Numbered from the stretch's first letter, positions 44,955-57,054 are shown. The stretch: 64,000 nt of DNA from Owenia fusiformis (GCA_903813345.2 CAIIXF020000008.1:38314867-38378866), one strand, 5' to 3'. Translations and numbers: made by a program. The notes: a model not told the origin generated them from the letters alone.

Positions 44955-46605
44955 GGTTACATCTGACTAAGATTCTGATTTTCAGGTTACTTCTGACATC
45001 TAGGTTTCTTCTGTCTTCTTCTTGGTAACTTTTGGTTTCTAGGTTACTTCTGACATCTAGGTTTCTTCTGACTTCTTCTTGGTTACTTTTGGTTTCTAGG
45101 TTACTTCTGACATCTAGGTTTCTTCTGACTTCTTCTTGGTTACTTTTGGTTTCTAGGTTACTTCTGACATCTAGGTTTCTTCTGACTTCTTCTTGGTTAC
45201 TTTTGGTTTCTAGGTTACTTCTGACATCTAGGTTTCTTCTGACTTCTTCTTGGTTACTTTTGGTTTGTATGTTACTTCTGACATCTAGGTTTCTTCTGAC
45301 TTCTTCTTGTTTACTTTTGGTTTCTAGGTTACTTCTGACATCTAGGTTTCTTCTGACTTCTTCTTGTTTACTTTTGGTTTCTAGGTTACTTCTGACATCT
45401 AGGTTTCTTCTGACTTCTTCTTGGTTACTTTTGGTTTCTAGGTTACTTCTGACATCTAGGTTTCTTCGGACTTCTTCTTGGTTACTTTTGGTTTCTAGGT
45501 TACTTCTGACATCTAGGTTTCTTCTGACTTCTTCTTGGTTACTTTTGGTTTCAAGGTTACTTCTGACATCTAGGTTTCTTCTGACTTTTTTTTGGTTACT
45601 TTTGGTTTCAAGGTTACTTCTGACATCTAGGTTTCTTCTGACTTTTTTCTTGGTTACTTTTGGTTTCTATGTTACTTCTGACATCTAGGTTTCTTCTGAC
45701 TTTTTTCTTGGTTACTTTTGGTTTCTATGTTACTTTGACATCTAGGTTTCTTCTGACTTCTTCTTGGTTACTTTTGGTTTCTAGGTTACTTCTGACATCT
45801 AGGTTTCTTCTGACTTCTTCTTGGTTACTTTTGGTTTGTATGTTACTTCTGACATCTAGGTTTCTTCTGACTTCTTCTTGTTTACTTTTGGTTTCTAGGT
45901 TACTTCTGACATCTAGGTCTCTTCTGACTTCTTCTTGTTTACTTTTGGTTTCTAGGTTACTTCTGACATCTAGGTTTCTTCTGACTTCTTCTTGGTTACT
46001 TTTGGTTTCTAGGTTACTTCTGACATCTAGGTTTCTTCGGACTTCTTCTTGGTTACTTTTGGTTTCTAGGTTACTTCTGACATCTAGGTTTCTTCTGACT
46101 TCTTCTTGGTTACTTTTGGTTTGTATGTTACTTCTGACATCTAGGTTTCTTCTGACTTCTTCTTGTTTACTTTTGGTTTCTAGGTTACTTCTGACATCTA
46201 GGTTTCTTCCGACTTCTTCTTGGTTACTTTTGGTTTGTATGTTACTTCTGACATCTAGGTTTCTTCTGACTTCTTCTTGTTTACTTTTGGTTTATAGGTT
46301 ACTTTTGACATCTAGGTTTCTTCTGACTTTTCTTGGTTACTTTTGGTTTCTATGTTACTTCTGACATCTAGGTTTCTTCTGACTTCTTCTTGGTTACTTT
46401 TGGTTTCTAGGTTACTTCTGACATCTAGGTTTCTTCTGACTTCTTCTTGGTTACTTTTGGTTTCAAGGTTACTTCTGACATCTAGGTTTCTTCTGACTTT
46501 TTCTTGGTTACTTTTGGTTTCTATGTTACTTCTGACATCTAGGTTTCTTCTGACTTCTTCTTGGTTACTTTTGGTTTCAAGATTACTTCTGACATCTAGG
46601 TTATC
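44955..46605. repeat. 57-bp minisatellite upstream of UGT copy 1
   Basis: About 29 head-to-tail units containing GACATCTAGGTTTCTTCTGA and CTTCTTCTTGGTTACTTTTG. 57 is 19 codons, so long open frames (LLLTSRFLLTSSWLLLVSR) arise on the plus strand and NLDVRSNLETKSNQEEVRR on the minus strand. Variant units (GTATGTTAC, TTGTTTAC, TCGGACTTC) recur in similar order at about 45260-45500 and 45830-46050, showing block duplication. Not a gene. Confidence 0.92.
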
Positions 46606-47701
46606 TGTGCATGTATGCAATGCATACAGACTTATCTCGAGCTTTTGAGTTTCTTTATTACACTCTCCCCTCGTACAACCCTAACACACGTAATATTCGG
46701 ATATATATACGGATATGTAGAGCTTCTCATCCTGATTTTTTATTGAACAAAGGTTCCCTCTACCTTGAAATGTATGCGTACACATATGTTTTGAAATCAT
46801 AAACAATCATTTAATTTCTTATATCTATCTCATCGATCATGTAAACAATACTAATGGGACTACATGGACTGTCCTAATCCTTAGATGGTCATTGTCCGAT
46901 ATTAGCTAGGGAGTTTAAGCTTGCATATAAAATTGAAACGCCAACTTATACGTATGACCAATCGCCCATACAAATGCATCGCTTAAATATTTTCTGTTCA
47001 CGTTTAGGTTGTGAAAAATATTTTATACCCTTACGAATAGAGGAGTGTCCATAGAGCTTTGATACCTCGCTAACTCTCGTTTTCCATGAGGTTTTGAGAG
47101 ATTTGCACTTTGACCTCTAACAACTGACTTTCTTTTTAAAAAGCATATTTGAATTCAGTGGAACGTTTTCAACAATAATGACTGTTTTTTACAGTTATGT
47201 CTCATTTTCCACGTCGTTTAAAAAAACTTGGGCCAAATCTCCATTGAAATTGAAATGTTAAAACACGTGACAATGAACTAACACATGGAGTTTATTTTTC
47301 ATCGAAATATAAACACATCAGGTTCAAAGTCTGTGGTCGATCAATAGGCTTATACTCAAAATGTACTATGTTATGTTACCCTTTCTGTACACAACTCAAC
47401 ACATCTTAATATATGAGGATTGTGTTACCAGTGAATGTCTTAGTCATTAAAATCACAATAGCAATGCAAAATGACCTACCCTTAAGGAATATGGGGTATC
47501 TTTCCGTTCCGCACGAATAATTGACAACATATGAACATTTCGTAAAGGAATGTCAAGATATAGGTAGCATTTTTATCAATTGCCTGAGTTCAATATCGAC
47601 AAATACAAACTAGAGACGAAGAGAAAACTTTCAGAAGCGAAGTCAAACAAATATAATTCAGAGTAGGAATACTTCGTATTTCCATCTCGTGGAAAAGAAC
47701 A

Positions 47702-49294
47702 ATGGTATTAAATATACATTTGTGGTATTTTCTCTGGATCCTAATAGCGTCTGTTGATGGGGGATCAGTACTTGTACAACCATGCTTTATGATGCAGACT
47801 TCTCGACATGAAGCCATAGAGAAGATTGCCTTAATTCTCTCAAATGCAGGACATAATGTGACCTATTTCGCTCACACAGAGTATAAAGTACCGGTTGATT
47901 TTATCGCAGCTAAAATCAATGTGATAAAGTTCAAATATCCTAGTGAGAAGATTTCGTATAATATGCCGGAGGATATTGTTCAGGATGCGATGACAATGAC
48001 CATTACTGGTGAAATTGAGATGTTGTATGAACGTGGTGGGATCACAGATACCTACCTGGACACTTTACTATTGCCTTACTTTGAGGATGTCTCTCTATGG
48101 AAAAGACTAAAAGATGCAGCGTTTGATTTGGTCGTTTTAGATAGTATGGATATTCTTTTTGGTGGGATAGCTAAACAGTATTTGGACAGGCCAACAATTT
48201 TATGGTCAAATGCCGGCTATGAGCAGCACTTTGAAAATTGGCTGATGCCCTTACCGCTATCACACATACCAGTTGTTGCTGTTCCGTTTTCAGATCAAAT
48301 GTCATTTATGGAGAGAACCATGAATGTTTACTATTATCTAACGATGATTTGGTACAAGCGTAACTGGTATGATTTGAGGGATGAGAACTGGAAGAAAGTC
48401 GCGGACAAACTTGGCCTACCACCAACCACAAACAGTCGGCTATCTGAAGGTGACTTGATCTTTATACAGTCAAACTTTGCCTACTTCTATCCTCGACCAA
48501 TCATGCCTAATGTCATACCTGTCCTTGGCTTGAAAGACAAACCTCACAAACCAATCGACACTAAATTTACAGAGCTTATAGATGTCGCTGGTGAAGATGG
48601 GTTTATCGTTTTCACTCTTGGCTCAATGCCAGCAGGAATGGATGAACAACGACTGGAAATCTTTGCTACCGTTTTTGCGAAACTAAAACAGCGAGTCTTT
48701 TGGAAATACAGAGGCCCCATACCTAAAAGCCTAGGCAAGAATACAATACTGTTGCCATGGCTACCTCAAAATGATCTCTTGGGGCATCCCAAATTGAAAT
48801 TATTCATGACACATTGCGGAGCTTCCGGATCAGCTGAGGCTGTGTTTAATGGTGTCCCTATCATTGGTGTCCCATTATTTTACGACCAGAGACATCACTG
48901 TACCATTCTCACACAGCGTTTAAAAATGGGCGTGGTCGTAAAATTTACCGAAATCACAGTTGAAATGCTAAGTAATGCTATAGATGAGGTTCTAGGAAAT
49001 CCTCGGTACAAGCGTAACGCCTTGAAGGCTCAAGAACTGGCAAGAGATCAGCCTGTTAATGCATCCTACACCATTCAGTACTGGGCGGAATATGTCATGA
49101 AGCACAACGGAGCTAAACATTTACAATCAAAGCCTATGATGGAACTCAACTTCTTCCAGTACTATCTGTTAGACATAGCATGTGTTTGTCTTATATTTAT
49201 GTCATTCGCCATACTTTGTGTTTTCTATCTCATAAAGCGTTTTTATAATTTTGTATTTTTGAGCTATGATAATGACAAACTTAAAAAACAGTAA
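47702..49294 (+). CDS. UDP-glycosyltransferase (UGT), copy 1, intronless
   Basis: 530 codons in one exon. It has an N-terminal signal peptide (WYFLWILIASVDGG), an acceptor-binding N-domain, the donor-sugar UGT signature (WLPQNDLLGHPKLKLFMTHC, then GASGSAEAVFNGVPIIGVPL and FYDQ), a C-terminal transmembrane helix (LDIACVCLIFMSFAILCVFY) and a short cytosolic tail ending KLKKQ. Lys at -3 and -5 fit the KxKxx ER-retrieval signal. Family role: transfer of glucuronic acid or glucose from a UDP-sugar to lipophilic acceptors in the ER lumen. The Asp of FDLVVLDS fits the catalytic-dyad Asp; the usual His (SH near the start) may be the His in TSRHEAIEK, one residue out of register. Intronless structure suggests retroposed ancestry or intron loss. 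Confidence 0.93.
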   Translation: MVLNIHLWYFLWILIASVDGGSVLVQPCFMMQTSRHEAIEKIALILSNAGHNVTYFAHTEYKVPVDFIAAKINVIKFKYPSEKISYNMPEDIVQDAMTMTITGEIEMLYERGGITDTYLDTLLLPYFEDVSLWKRLKDAAFDLVVLDSMDILFGGIAKQYLDRPTILWSNAGYEQHFENWLMPLPLSHIPVVAVPFSDQMSFMERTMNVYYYLTMIWYKRNWYDLRDENWKKVADKLGLPPTTNSRLSEGDLIFIQSNFAYFYPRPIMPNVIPVLGLKDKPHKPIDTKFTELIDVAGEDGFIVFTLGSMPAGMDEQRLEIFATVFAKLKQRVFWKYRGPIPKSLGKNTILLPWLPQNDLLGHPKLKLFMTHCGASGSAEAVFNGVPIIGVPLFYDQRHHCTILTQRLKMGVVVKFTEITVEMLSNAIDEVLGNPRYKRNALKAQELARDQPVNASYTIQYWAEYVMKHNGAKHLQSKPMMELNFFQYYLLDIACVCLIFMSFAILCVFYLIKRFYNFVFLSYDNDKLKKQ

Positions 49295-49647
49295 ATGATA
49301 TATTGTATTTTGTAACATAAAAGTTACAAATGTTGGTTTTGTATGTATATTTCACGTTCAACACGTACATGTGAAAGGAGATGCCCAATGGAAAGTTCAA
49401 TTGAACCAACTCGGTAAGAAAATGAAAAAGAAGGTGTACACACATTAAGTACACAACTATACTTTCGCTTTTGAGACTGCCTTATTCGTATACACATGCC
49501 CACTTTTAAAGTGTAACGGTGTTACAACCACGAACTGTGAATCGCGTAAGTGTTAAACACAGTTCAGCGCATTCGCCAGTGCCTTCCACATCGATTGACA
49601 AATCTGAGAAATCCAGGTATTTTAAATGATACAATATTACATAAAGG

Positions 49648-49705
49648 TTTTGACATCTAGGTTTTTCTGACTTCTAGGTTACTTCTGATATCTAGGTTAC
49701 CCTAG
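49648..49705. repeat. Isolated degenerate unit of the 57-bp minisatellite
   Basis: TTTTGACATCTAGGTTTTTC and CTAGGTTACTTCTGATATCT are about one unit of the 44955-46605 array. It is followed by GCATGTATGTATACAAAG, matching the sequence after the big array (GCATGTATGCAATGCATACA). Confidence 0.75.
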
Positions 49706-49727
49706 CTTTGCATGTATGTATACAAAG

Positions 49728-50271
49728 TACTTTATACTAATAGATTAGTTTGAGGAGAGATAACAGTTCCTTGTTTGATCTAATTTGCCAGTCATATACC
49801 ACTCTTTGCAGACTGTGCTATATGAAAACAAGTATTGTTGATATCATGTGCACAATGTGTTATAAAGCAGCAGTTTCAAATTCTTTTCTATTGAGCAAGA
49901 ATGGCATCGTCGGTTCCCACGCTCAATCACTACGTTCTGAGGATAGGTCCGAAGCTTGATGAAGCAAGATGCAAGAATGGATGGTTAGTGCGATGTTAAA
50001 GAATGAAAAATACAACTATAGACACAATCTCCCTTTTATTAGGTAGCCTCTACAAATGGATGGCTATAATTGAGTACCCAACATGCCTTAGTTTATGAAA
50101 TATCACAAAATCAAATTAAAAAATGACTGTTTATCTGTTCCTTGCACATATGATATCCGCACCGATTGTTTTCGTATAGCACAGCATTTATAGGGTGTAT
50201 TCGATATGTCTAATTTTATTTACTGCTCGTGACATCCAATAAAAAGTCAATGGTTTTTATATTGATGTGTC
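49728..50271. other. About 540 bp present only in the second UGT unit
   Basis: Interrupts the homology between the two UGT flanks: the left edge follows GTATACAAAG and the right edge precedes CGACTTATCTGGAGC. No terminal repeats or coding region seen; it may be an insertion in unit 2 or a deletion from unit 1. Confidence 0.5.
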
Positions 50272-51353
50272 GACTTATCTGGAGCTCTTGAGTTTCTTTA
50301 TAACACTTGTACTCCCCTCAAGATTAACACATTCGTAATATCCAGACGGATATATGTAAAACTTCTCACCCTGTTTTTATTTTATTAAACAAAGATTGTC
50401 TGTACTTTGAAATGTATGCGTACACGTAATTTATAATCACATAAAATCATAGAAAGTCACATTTTCTAGGAAGAATAAAAATCTCGGATACATGAACAAT
50501 TTACCATTGATATTCAAAGATCTAAGGAAAAAATAAACTCCGTATTAGCTTAAATATTTGAATCATAAAATATGCCTCTCCTTAAGTTTCTGTAAATTAT
50601 TTTTTATGTCAATACCCTAATGTTGTGATACTTTTCTAGGCTGCCCAGTGCATAAAACGAAACTGTTGTGAAATAACAAAATGTAAAATCATTCGTTAAA
50701 AGATGGCAGCACAATGCAAATATGATATGAGATACCCCTTGTACTCTGTGATATTGAATTAAGACAAAACTGATTGTGCAAACATAACACAGTGCCTCCT
50801 AAGAGGCTCCCGAGGCGATATTAGATTGTGATTTTCTAAGAAAGAGAATATATGACTTCGTATGAAATTACATTTTTAAAACATGTGACATTGGAATAAT
50901 ATATTTTGAACTTTTAAACTAATAACCATTTAGTTTATTTATTTTCTATCCAAATCTAACATATCAAGTCCAAAGTCTGCTGTAGACATGGTAGATCACG
51001 ATACTCTAAAATGAAAATGTTCTTTGCGTATGTCACCCATTTAGTGATTCTTCTCTAACATTTCAAAACATCTTATATATAAGGAATAACTAACCAAAGA
51101 ATAACCAAAGATAAGACAAAAATGACTGTTCTTACGGAATATGAATTACCTTTCCGTTGTTACATTCACGATAAATTAACCATATATTATAGACACTTTG
51201 TAAGGGGTTTTAAAGTCAAGATAGAGGTAGCATTTTCAAGTACCATTTGTCTGAGTAAATTCAATATTAGCTAATACAAAAGAGCGACGAAGACAAATCG
51301 TCAAACGAATGCAAAGATAAGGAGTTCGCATTTCCGTCTTGTAGTCAAGAACA

Positions 51354-52943
51354 ATGGCATTAATCATACATTTGGTGTGTTGTCTCTGGATCCTAATAGC
51401 GTCTGTTGATGGGGGATCAGTACTTGTACAACCATGCTTTATGCTGCAGAATTCTCGACTTGAAGCCATAGAGAAGATTGCCTTAATTCTCTCAAATGCA
51501 GGACATAATGTGACCTATTTTGCTCACACAGAGTATAAAGTACCGGTTGATTTTGTCGCAGCTAAAATCAATGTGATAAAGTTCAAATATCCTAGTGAGA
51601 AAATTGCGTATAATGTGCCGGAGGATATTGTTCAGGATGCGATGACAACAACTATTACTGGTGAAATCAAGATGATGTATGAACGTGGTGGGGTCACAGA
51701 TACCTACCTGGACACGTTACTGTTGCCTTATTTTGAGGATGTCTCTCTATGGAAAAGACTAAAAGATGCAGCGTTTGATTTGGTCGTTTTAGATAGTGTG
51801 GATGTTATACTTGGTGGGATAGCTAAACAGTATTTGGACAGACCAACGGTGCTATGGTCAAACGCTGGCTACGAGATGCACTTTGAAAATTGGTTGATGC
51901 CTTTACCATTGGCCCACATACCAATTGTTGCTGTTCCGTTTTCAGATCATATGTCATTTACGGAAAGAACCATGAATGTTTACTATTATCTAACGATGAT
52001 TTGGTACAAGCGTAACTGGTATGATTTGAGGGATGAGAACTGGAAGAAAGTCGCGGACAAACTTGGTCTTCCACCAACCACAAACAGTCGGCTATCTGAA
52101 GGTGACTTGATCTTTATACAGTCAAACTTTGCCTACTTCTATCCTCGACCAATCATGCCTAATGTCATACCTGTCCTTGGCTTGAAAGACAAACCTCACA
52201 AACCAATCGACACTAAATTTACAGAGCTTATAGATGTCGCTGGTGAAGATGGGTTTATCGTTTTCACTCTTGGCTCAATGCCAGCAGGAATGGATGAACA
52301 GCGACGGGAAATCTTTGCTACAGTTTTTGCGAAACTAAAACAACGAGTTTTTTGGAAATACAGCGGCCCCATACCTAAAAGCCTAGGCAAGAATACAATA
52401 TTGTTGCCATGGCTACCTCAAAATGACCTCTTGGGGCATCCCAAATTGAAATTATTCATGACACATTGCGGAGCTTCCGGATCAGCTGAGGCTGTGTTCA
52501 ATGGTGTCCCTATCATTGGTGTCCCATTATTTTACGACCAGAGACATCACTGTACCATTCTCACACAGCGTTTAAAAATGGGCGTGGTCGTAAAATTTAC
52601 CGAAATCACAGTTGAAATGCTAAGTAATGCCATGGATGAGGTTATAGGGAATCCTCAGTACAAGCGTAACGCCCTGAAGGCTCAAGAACTGGCAAGAGAT
52701 CAACCTGTTAATGCATCCTACACCATTCAGTACTGGGCGGAATATGTCATGAAGCACAAAGGAGCTAAACATTTACAATCAAAGCCTATGATGGAACTCA
52801 ACTTCTTCCAGTACTATCTGTTAGACATAGCATGTGTTTGTCTTATATTTATGTCATTCACCATACTGTGTGTTCTCTATCTCATAAAGCGTTTTTATAA
52901 TTATGTATTTTTGAGCTATGATAAAAAACTTAAAAAACAATAA
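51354..52943 (+). CDS. UDP-glycosyltransferase (UGT), copy 2, tandem duplicate
   Basis: 529 codons, intronless, same domain plan as copy 1: signal peptide (VCCLWILIASVDGG), UGT signature (WLPQNDLLGHPKLKLFMTHC to FYDQ), C-terminal membrane helix (LDIACVCLIFMSFTILCVLY) and tail DKKLKKQ with KxKxx. The N-domain differs at many positions while the C-terminal two thirds is almost identical to copy 1. At the His candidate this copy reads NSRLEAIEK, so no His is present; FDLVVLDS keeps the Asp. Likely active on a different set of acceptors, or with an altered mechanism. Start chosen at the ATG matching copy 1, inside a shared CAAGAACAATGG-like context. Confidence 0.93.
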   Translation: MALIIHLVCCLWILIASVDGGSVLVQPCFMLQNSRLEAIEKIALILSNAGHNVTYFAHTEYKVPVDFVAAKINVIKFKYPSEKIAYNVPEDIVQDAMTTTITGEIKMMYERGGVTDTYLDTLLLPYFEDVSLWKRLKDAAFDLVVLDSVDVILGGIAKQYLDRPTVLWSNAGYEMHFENWLMPLPLAHIPIVAVPFSDHMSFTERTMNVYYYLTMIWYKRNWYDLRDENWKKVADKLGLPPTTNSRLSEGDLIFIQSNFAYFYPRPIMPNVIPVLGLKDKPHKPIDTKFTELIDVAGEDGFIVFTLGSMPAGMDEQRREIFATVFAKLKQRVFWKYSGPIPKSLGKNTILLPWLPQNDLLGHPKLKLFMTHCGASGSAEAVFNGVPIIGVPLFYDQRHHCTILTQRLKMGVVVKFTEITVEMLSNAMDEVIGNPQYKRNALKAQELARDQPVNASYTIQYWAEYVMKHKGAKHLQSKPMMELNFFQYYLLDIACVCLIFMSFTILCVLYLIKRFYNYVFLSYDKKLKKQ

Positions 52944-52970
52944 ATGGACATGTTGTATTTTGTAACATAA

Positions 52971-54595
52971 AAGATAAACTAGAAAGTATGTTGTTTTTGT
53001 GTGTATTTTGTTCCTTTCATTTTTCATTACATGAAGAAGACAACCCGTTGTGTGTATAGGTTCCAAGTTTTGAATATAAAATATCATATTCAAAAATGAG
53101 TCATAATAAATGTGAAAACAATAACAAAACATAAGGGTTTCATCCTGTGATAATTCATATATACCCAATAAAAATTGGAACAATTTTTTGTTTATTCAGA
53201 TAATGGTTAAATAAATATTTGTGAAAATGTTAACGATAAAAATATGTAAATATAATTATTTTTTTGCTTGTCATGGTCATGATCTGTATACTGCATATGT
53301 CATGGAAAATTTCCAAATTGTCTCTGTTTAGGGCATCAGTTTGGAACATATAAATGGGAAAAATAGATGGCATCATGGGTATTGGTAGGGCTAAATAACA
53401 TGTTAACTTAATAGCAAGAGTCATTTAATTTCTTGATTTAACAAGAAATTACATTTGGATCAACTTAAAACACCATTGGAATGTAACTATATGATACTAT
53501 TGACATGTGGATTGTGATATAACAATAAAATTGTGATCTTTATAAGAGTAAATTAACTCTTAAAGGTTTTTCAACATTGTGTCAACATTGTGGGGTTTTA
53601 TTTAGCCCGACCATTTTCAGAAAACTTTAAAATCTTTTGAATTTGAATAAAGGTAAATAACAGTGCAAATCGAAGTTGTTTTGATAGAAAAATACACACA
53701 GAATTCAAATATGCCATCAAATAGAAGAAAATGTTTGTCTTTAGTGGTCAAAAAAGCACATCTCCTAAGTTCTCATTAAAACGAGACTTTAACGAGATTT
53801 CCAAGCTATATTTCACAGCTTGACTGATGTGAAAATTAAACGAGTCTAAGTCCAACACTTGTAGCCTCGATACCGTGACATATAAGGACAAAACATATAC
53901 ATTTTATCAAACTGCTAAAGCAAGCAAATATTTCGATCAGAATTCCCAATGTTGTGGTATAGACTTTGAGTAATGAATTAAAAAGATACATTATCTACTG
54001 ATAAGGAAAAACAATATTACAGATTAAACTAAACGACTGAAACTAATTTTAAAAAAAACATTGTTCAAAGCCGTTTTTGTTTTGGTCTTCAGAAAAATAT
54101 TATATTTCAATTTTTGTGTTACAAGTTTTCGGTCTTATATAATTAATCATGTCGCAAAAATGTCCAAATTATGTACTTACATAAACAAAAGTGTGATATA
54201 CAAAACGTATACTAGTATTTCCTAAAGTTGTCACAATATAATAGCTAACAATAATACCGTATAGTTAAAAAGTAAATTCTTACCTGTATAAAATCTTAAT
54301 AAATTTGCTGGTTTGTTGTTTCTTTTTTTGTGTCTATTCTTCAAGTAAGAGTAAATATTTAATTGCGATGTTTTTTATGAATACATTTACCTCATTGTTG
54401 TTTTTTATAGCAAGATACGTTACATTGAATTAGGGAAGAGTGATTTCCACATTTTTAAGTAGTTTGACAGATCAGGAAGAAAAATGATATGCAACAGAAA
54501 ATGAAACAAGGAGTGAAAATCCGTGGAACTTTTGTGTTTGCTCTGGAAATGGCAATATAATTTAAAGCCCCAATTGAAAAGAAAGAAGAAAATGT
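52971..54595. other. Spacer 3' of UGT copy 2, nothing recognised
   Basis: AT-rich. AATAAA at about 53167 (CCAATAAAAATTGG) may be a poly(A) signal. No exon supported. Confidence 0.35.
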
Positions 54596-54601
54596 ACACT
54601 A

Positions 54602-54911
54602 CAGTGGCGGATCCGGATAGTGGGCACAGAATTTTTCTTTAGCATTTGAACCCCAACATTTTGTAGGGCCTCAAAAATGAGCCTTCTTGGGCACATTTTT
54701 TGGGGCAATTTATCAAAAATTGGCCTTAATGTTTCAAAATTGCCTTAGCCCTAGCTGAGTTTGTTAAAGATGTACTGCTTATTGTGACAATAAATACCTT
54801 TAAACCTAATTTTTTTTTCAAAAGTGGGCCCAATTTTGTGGTTTTAAAGACCCAAATTATTTTTCAGACTCAAATCCTCCCCCCCCTAGTTAATTTCTGG
54901 ATCTGCCACTA
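54602..54911. mobile_element. hAT-like MITE with GTGGCGGATCC ends
   Basis: Left end CAGTGGCGGATCCGG and right end CTGGATCTGCCACT are inverted. CAGTGGCGGATC-type termini are common in hAT-related non-autonomous elements. About 310 bp, AT-rich interior with no transposase. No clean 8-bp target duplication was seen. Confidence 0.6.
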
Positions 54912-55990
54912 CACTTTCTGCAGAATACTACTACTCTTCACGCCAGTTACCATGTCCCTCATTTCCCTCTTCTAAATGCTATATTCTAGTATGGCATTGC
55001 CATATCCCTCTCAGGTGTTGTAGTTTTCTTTTGTATTCCATCGTATTCCATATATCTTCTTTTATTCAAATCGACTCCATACATCGAAGCATCTCAGCCA
55101 GTTGCCATCTGTACAGCCCTGTAACATTATCCCACGTTACTGTTTATCAATCCCGAATATACGATGGCATATATTTGAAGAGGAATAAACAATACAAATG
55201 AATAAAACCTGCCCAAAATCCAAGTAATGATCCTTGATTTGTCGGGGACTACAGCCATATCTAAAAAACGATCTCAAGAAATCTTAGGCATTTTATTTTC
55301 AGGGAACTAACTTATCAAAATAATATTGTTATATTTTGTTTTATTTCAAAAATAAACGACTGACCTCTAAATCATAATCAAAGTGATTGAAGTGAGTGAA
55401 TATGTAATGCTGTCGACTTTTTTTAATCACAAACGTGTTTCAGTATCATATGTTTAAGAAAAAGTACATGTTTGCGAACAAATAGTTCAGACGACTTTCC
55501 AAATACTTTAATACTCTAAACGGAACGGGTTAGAAGCGCAGGAATTTTCATTCATTTTTGAAGTTCGGTTTGTGTAATAAAAGTGCTGAACTATTTCGAG
55601 GTTCTAACCATTTTGTTATCGGAACTATATCCATTTCGGAAACCGGCGTAATCGAGTGGAGTACCAGTGCACAGGTTCATTATTTCCTTCGGGTCCCTGG
55701 GCCGTGTTTTGGTTACTATAGTTAATATTTCTAATTAACTATATAAATTGTAATATTTGTACTAGATTTTTACGTTATTGTATTTTGCATATTCTGTGAA
55801 AACAAAATTAGAACATTGAACAATACTAACCTACAGAGGTAATGGTCATGGAACTTTATGATCAATGTTCGTATATTAACTTGAAATAGTTAATACTATA
55901 CTAGTATACACTTTTGAAAGGCAGGGTTAAAGTACAGCAATTCAGTCACCTATTGCCAAATACTATAGCATAGTGTACAGCAGCTACAGC

Positions 55991-57054
55991 ATACGGCAAA
56001 GTATGTCACCAGAGGTGTTCGATCTCTGCGTAGTTGGCGCGGGGATGATAGGATCAGCTGCAGCCATGCATGCGTCAACCTCCTGTTCAAAGACAGACCC
56101 AAGAAACAAAGTAATTCTCATTGGTCCTCAAGAGCCCAAGGTAAATATGCATATATATTAATATAAAGAACCAGTTGTAATTTTATCATCAATAACAAAC
56201 TGGCGGATCTGCCCCCTAGGATGGGCCCAGAAGATTGTTTGTAGGGTCTCAATTAGGGGGCCTTTTTTAGGGTCAAACGTACATCCAACATACAATTTTC
56301 AATAACAGTAAAATAGCAATAAAATAAAGAAAATAAGATTACTTTACTTACTCAATAGAATTTGATATACAAATCAATATTCATGATTAATCACAAAATG
56401 TACATTTACAGGGCCATCCCATAGTATGCCACTTGTGTTTCAGACAGATTCAACCAACATATTTTGATAAATCATGAAATTAAATGGCTATTGCAAGTTT
56501 TTAACATTGGAGTCTACGGCAGCCTGGCCCACCAAAACAAAAAACACATAGTGCTGACATCTATTTATTCAGCTTTTTTCATTTATATAGCTACTCCTTT
56601 TGATAATTAAGTTCCATCCCAATCAATCTCAGACTGACATATTCATCCATACTTATCAGTTGTGTTATATTTTTCGTAGAACAAATACTCACAAGAAAAT
56701 CAGAGGCGGTTCATCTTTGGCGCACACTATGATGAGGGGCGAATGGTCTGCTATAATAACAAGTGGGATGAGTGGGATGATCTTACAATAGCATCAAGCA
56801 AACGCTATATGGAAATTGAGAAAAGGACTGGTATTTCAACTTATTTCTATTAAGATATATTCTGATTCCCGAATGACAAATTCCGTTGACATTTACTACT
56901 GCGTGGTTAAAAAAAGATTATTTACAAATTGCAGATATCGATATTATCGTATTTTCAAAATTTGATATAAAGACCTAGATGATTTGAAGATTTTAATGGA
57001 CCCTCGCATATTTACAAATACCGTTTCATAATTTGTTTTTACCGCCTTATTAGG
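55991..57054 (+). repeat. Duplicated block, copy A: oxidoreductase exons 1-2
   Basis: Contains exon 1 (56003-56140) and exon 2 (56680-56830) with the intron between and 224 bp beyond. Matches 57245-58308 at a constant offset of 1,254 bp, with no difference seen by eye. An upstream GTG codon extends the frame slightly, but ATG at 56003 is common to both copies and begins just before the FAD fold. Confidence 0.9.

Larger units (their letters stand above)
46620..52970. repeat. Tandem segmental duplication (~3.65 kb unit) carrying the UGT genes
   Basis: Recognisable homology covers 46629-49320 and 50272-52970, with ATG-to-ATG offset 3,652 bp and stop-to-stop offset 3,649 bp. Upstream non-coding sequence (for example TTGAAATGTATGCGTACAC and the region before each ATG) is clearly related but much more diverged than the coding parts. 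Confidence 0.85.

Noticed and set aside
45032-46648. Long plus-strand open frames (up to 234 aa) of LLLTSRFLLTSSW repeats
   Set aside because: They are translations of the 57-bp minisatellite; the minus strand is equally open and there is no start context or non-repeat coding sequence.
48544-48738. Minus-strand open frame present in both UGT copies (also 52196-52390)
   Set aside because: Same shadow frame in both copies of a strongly coding plus-strand UGT; no independent signal.
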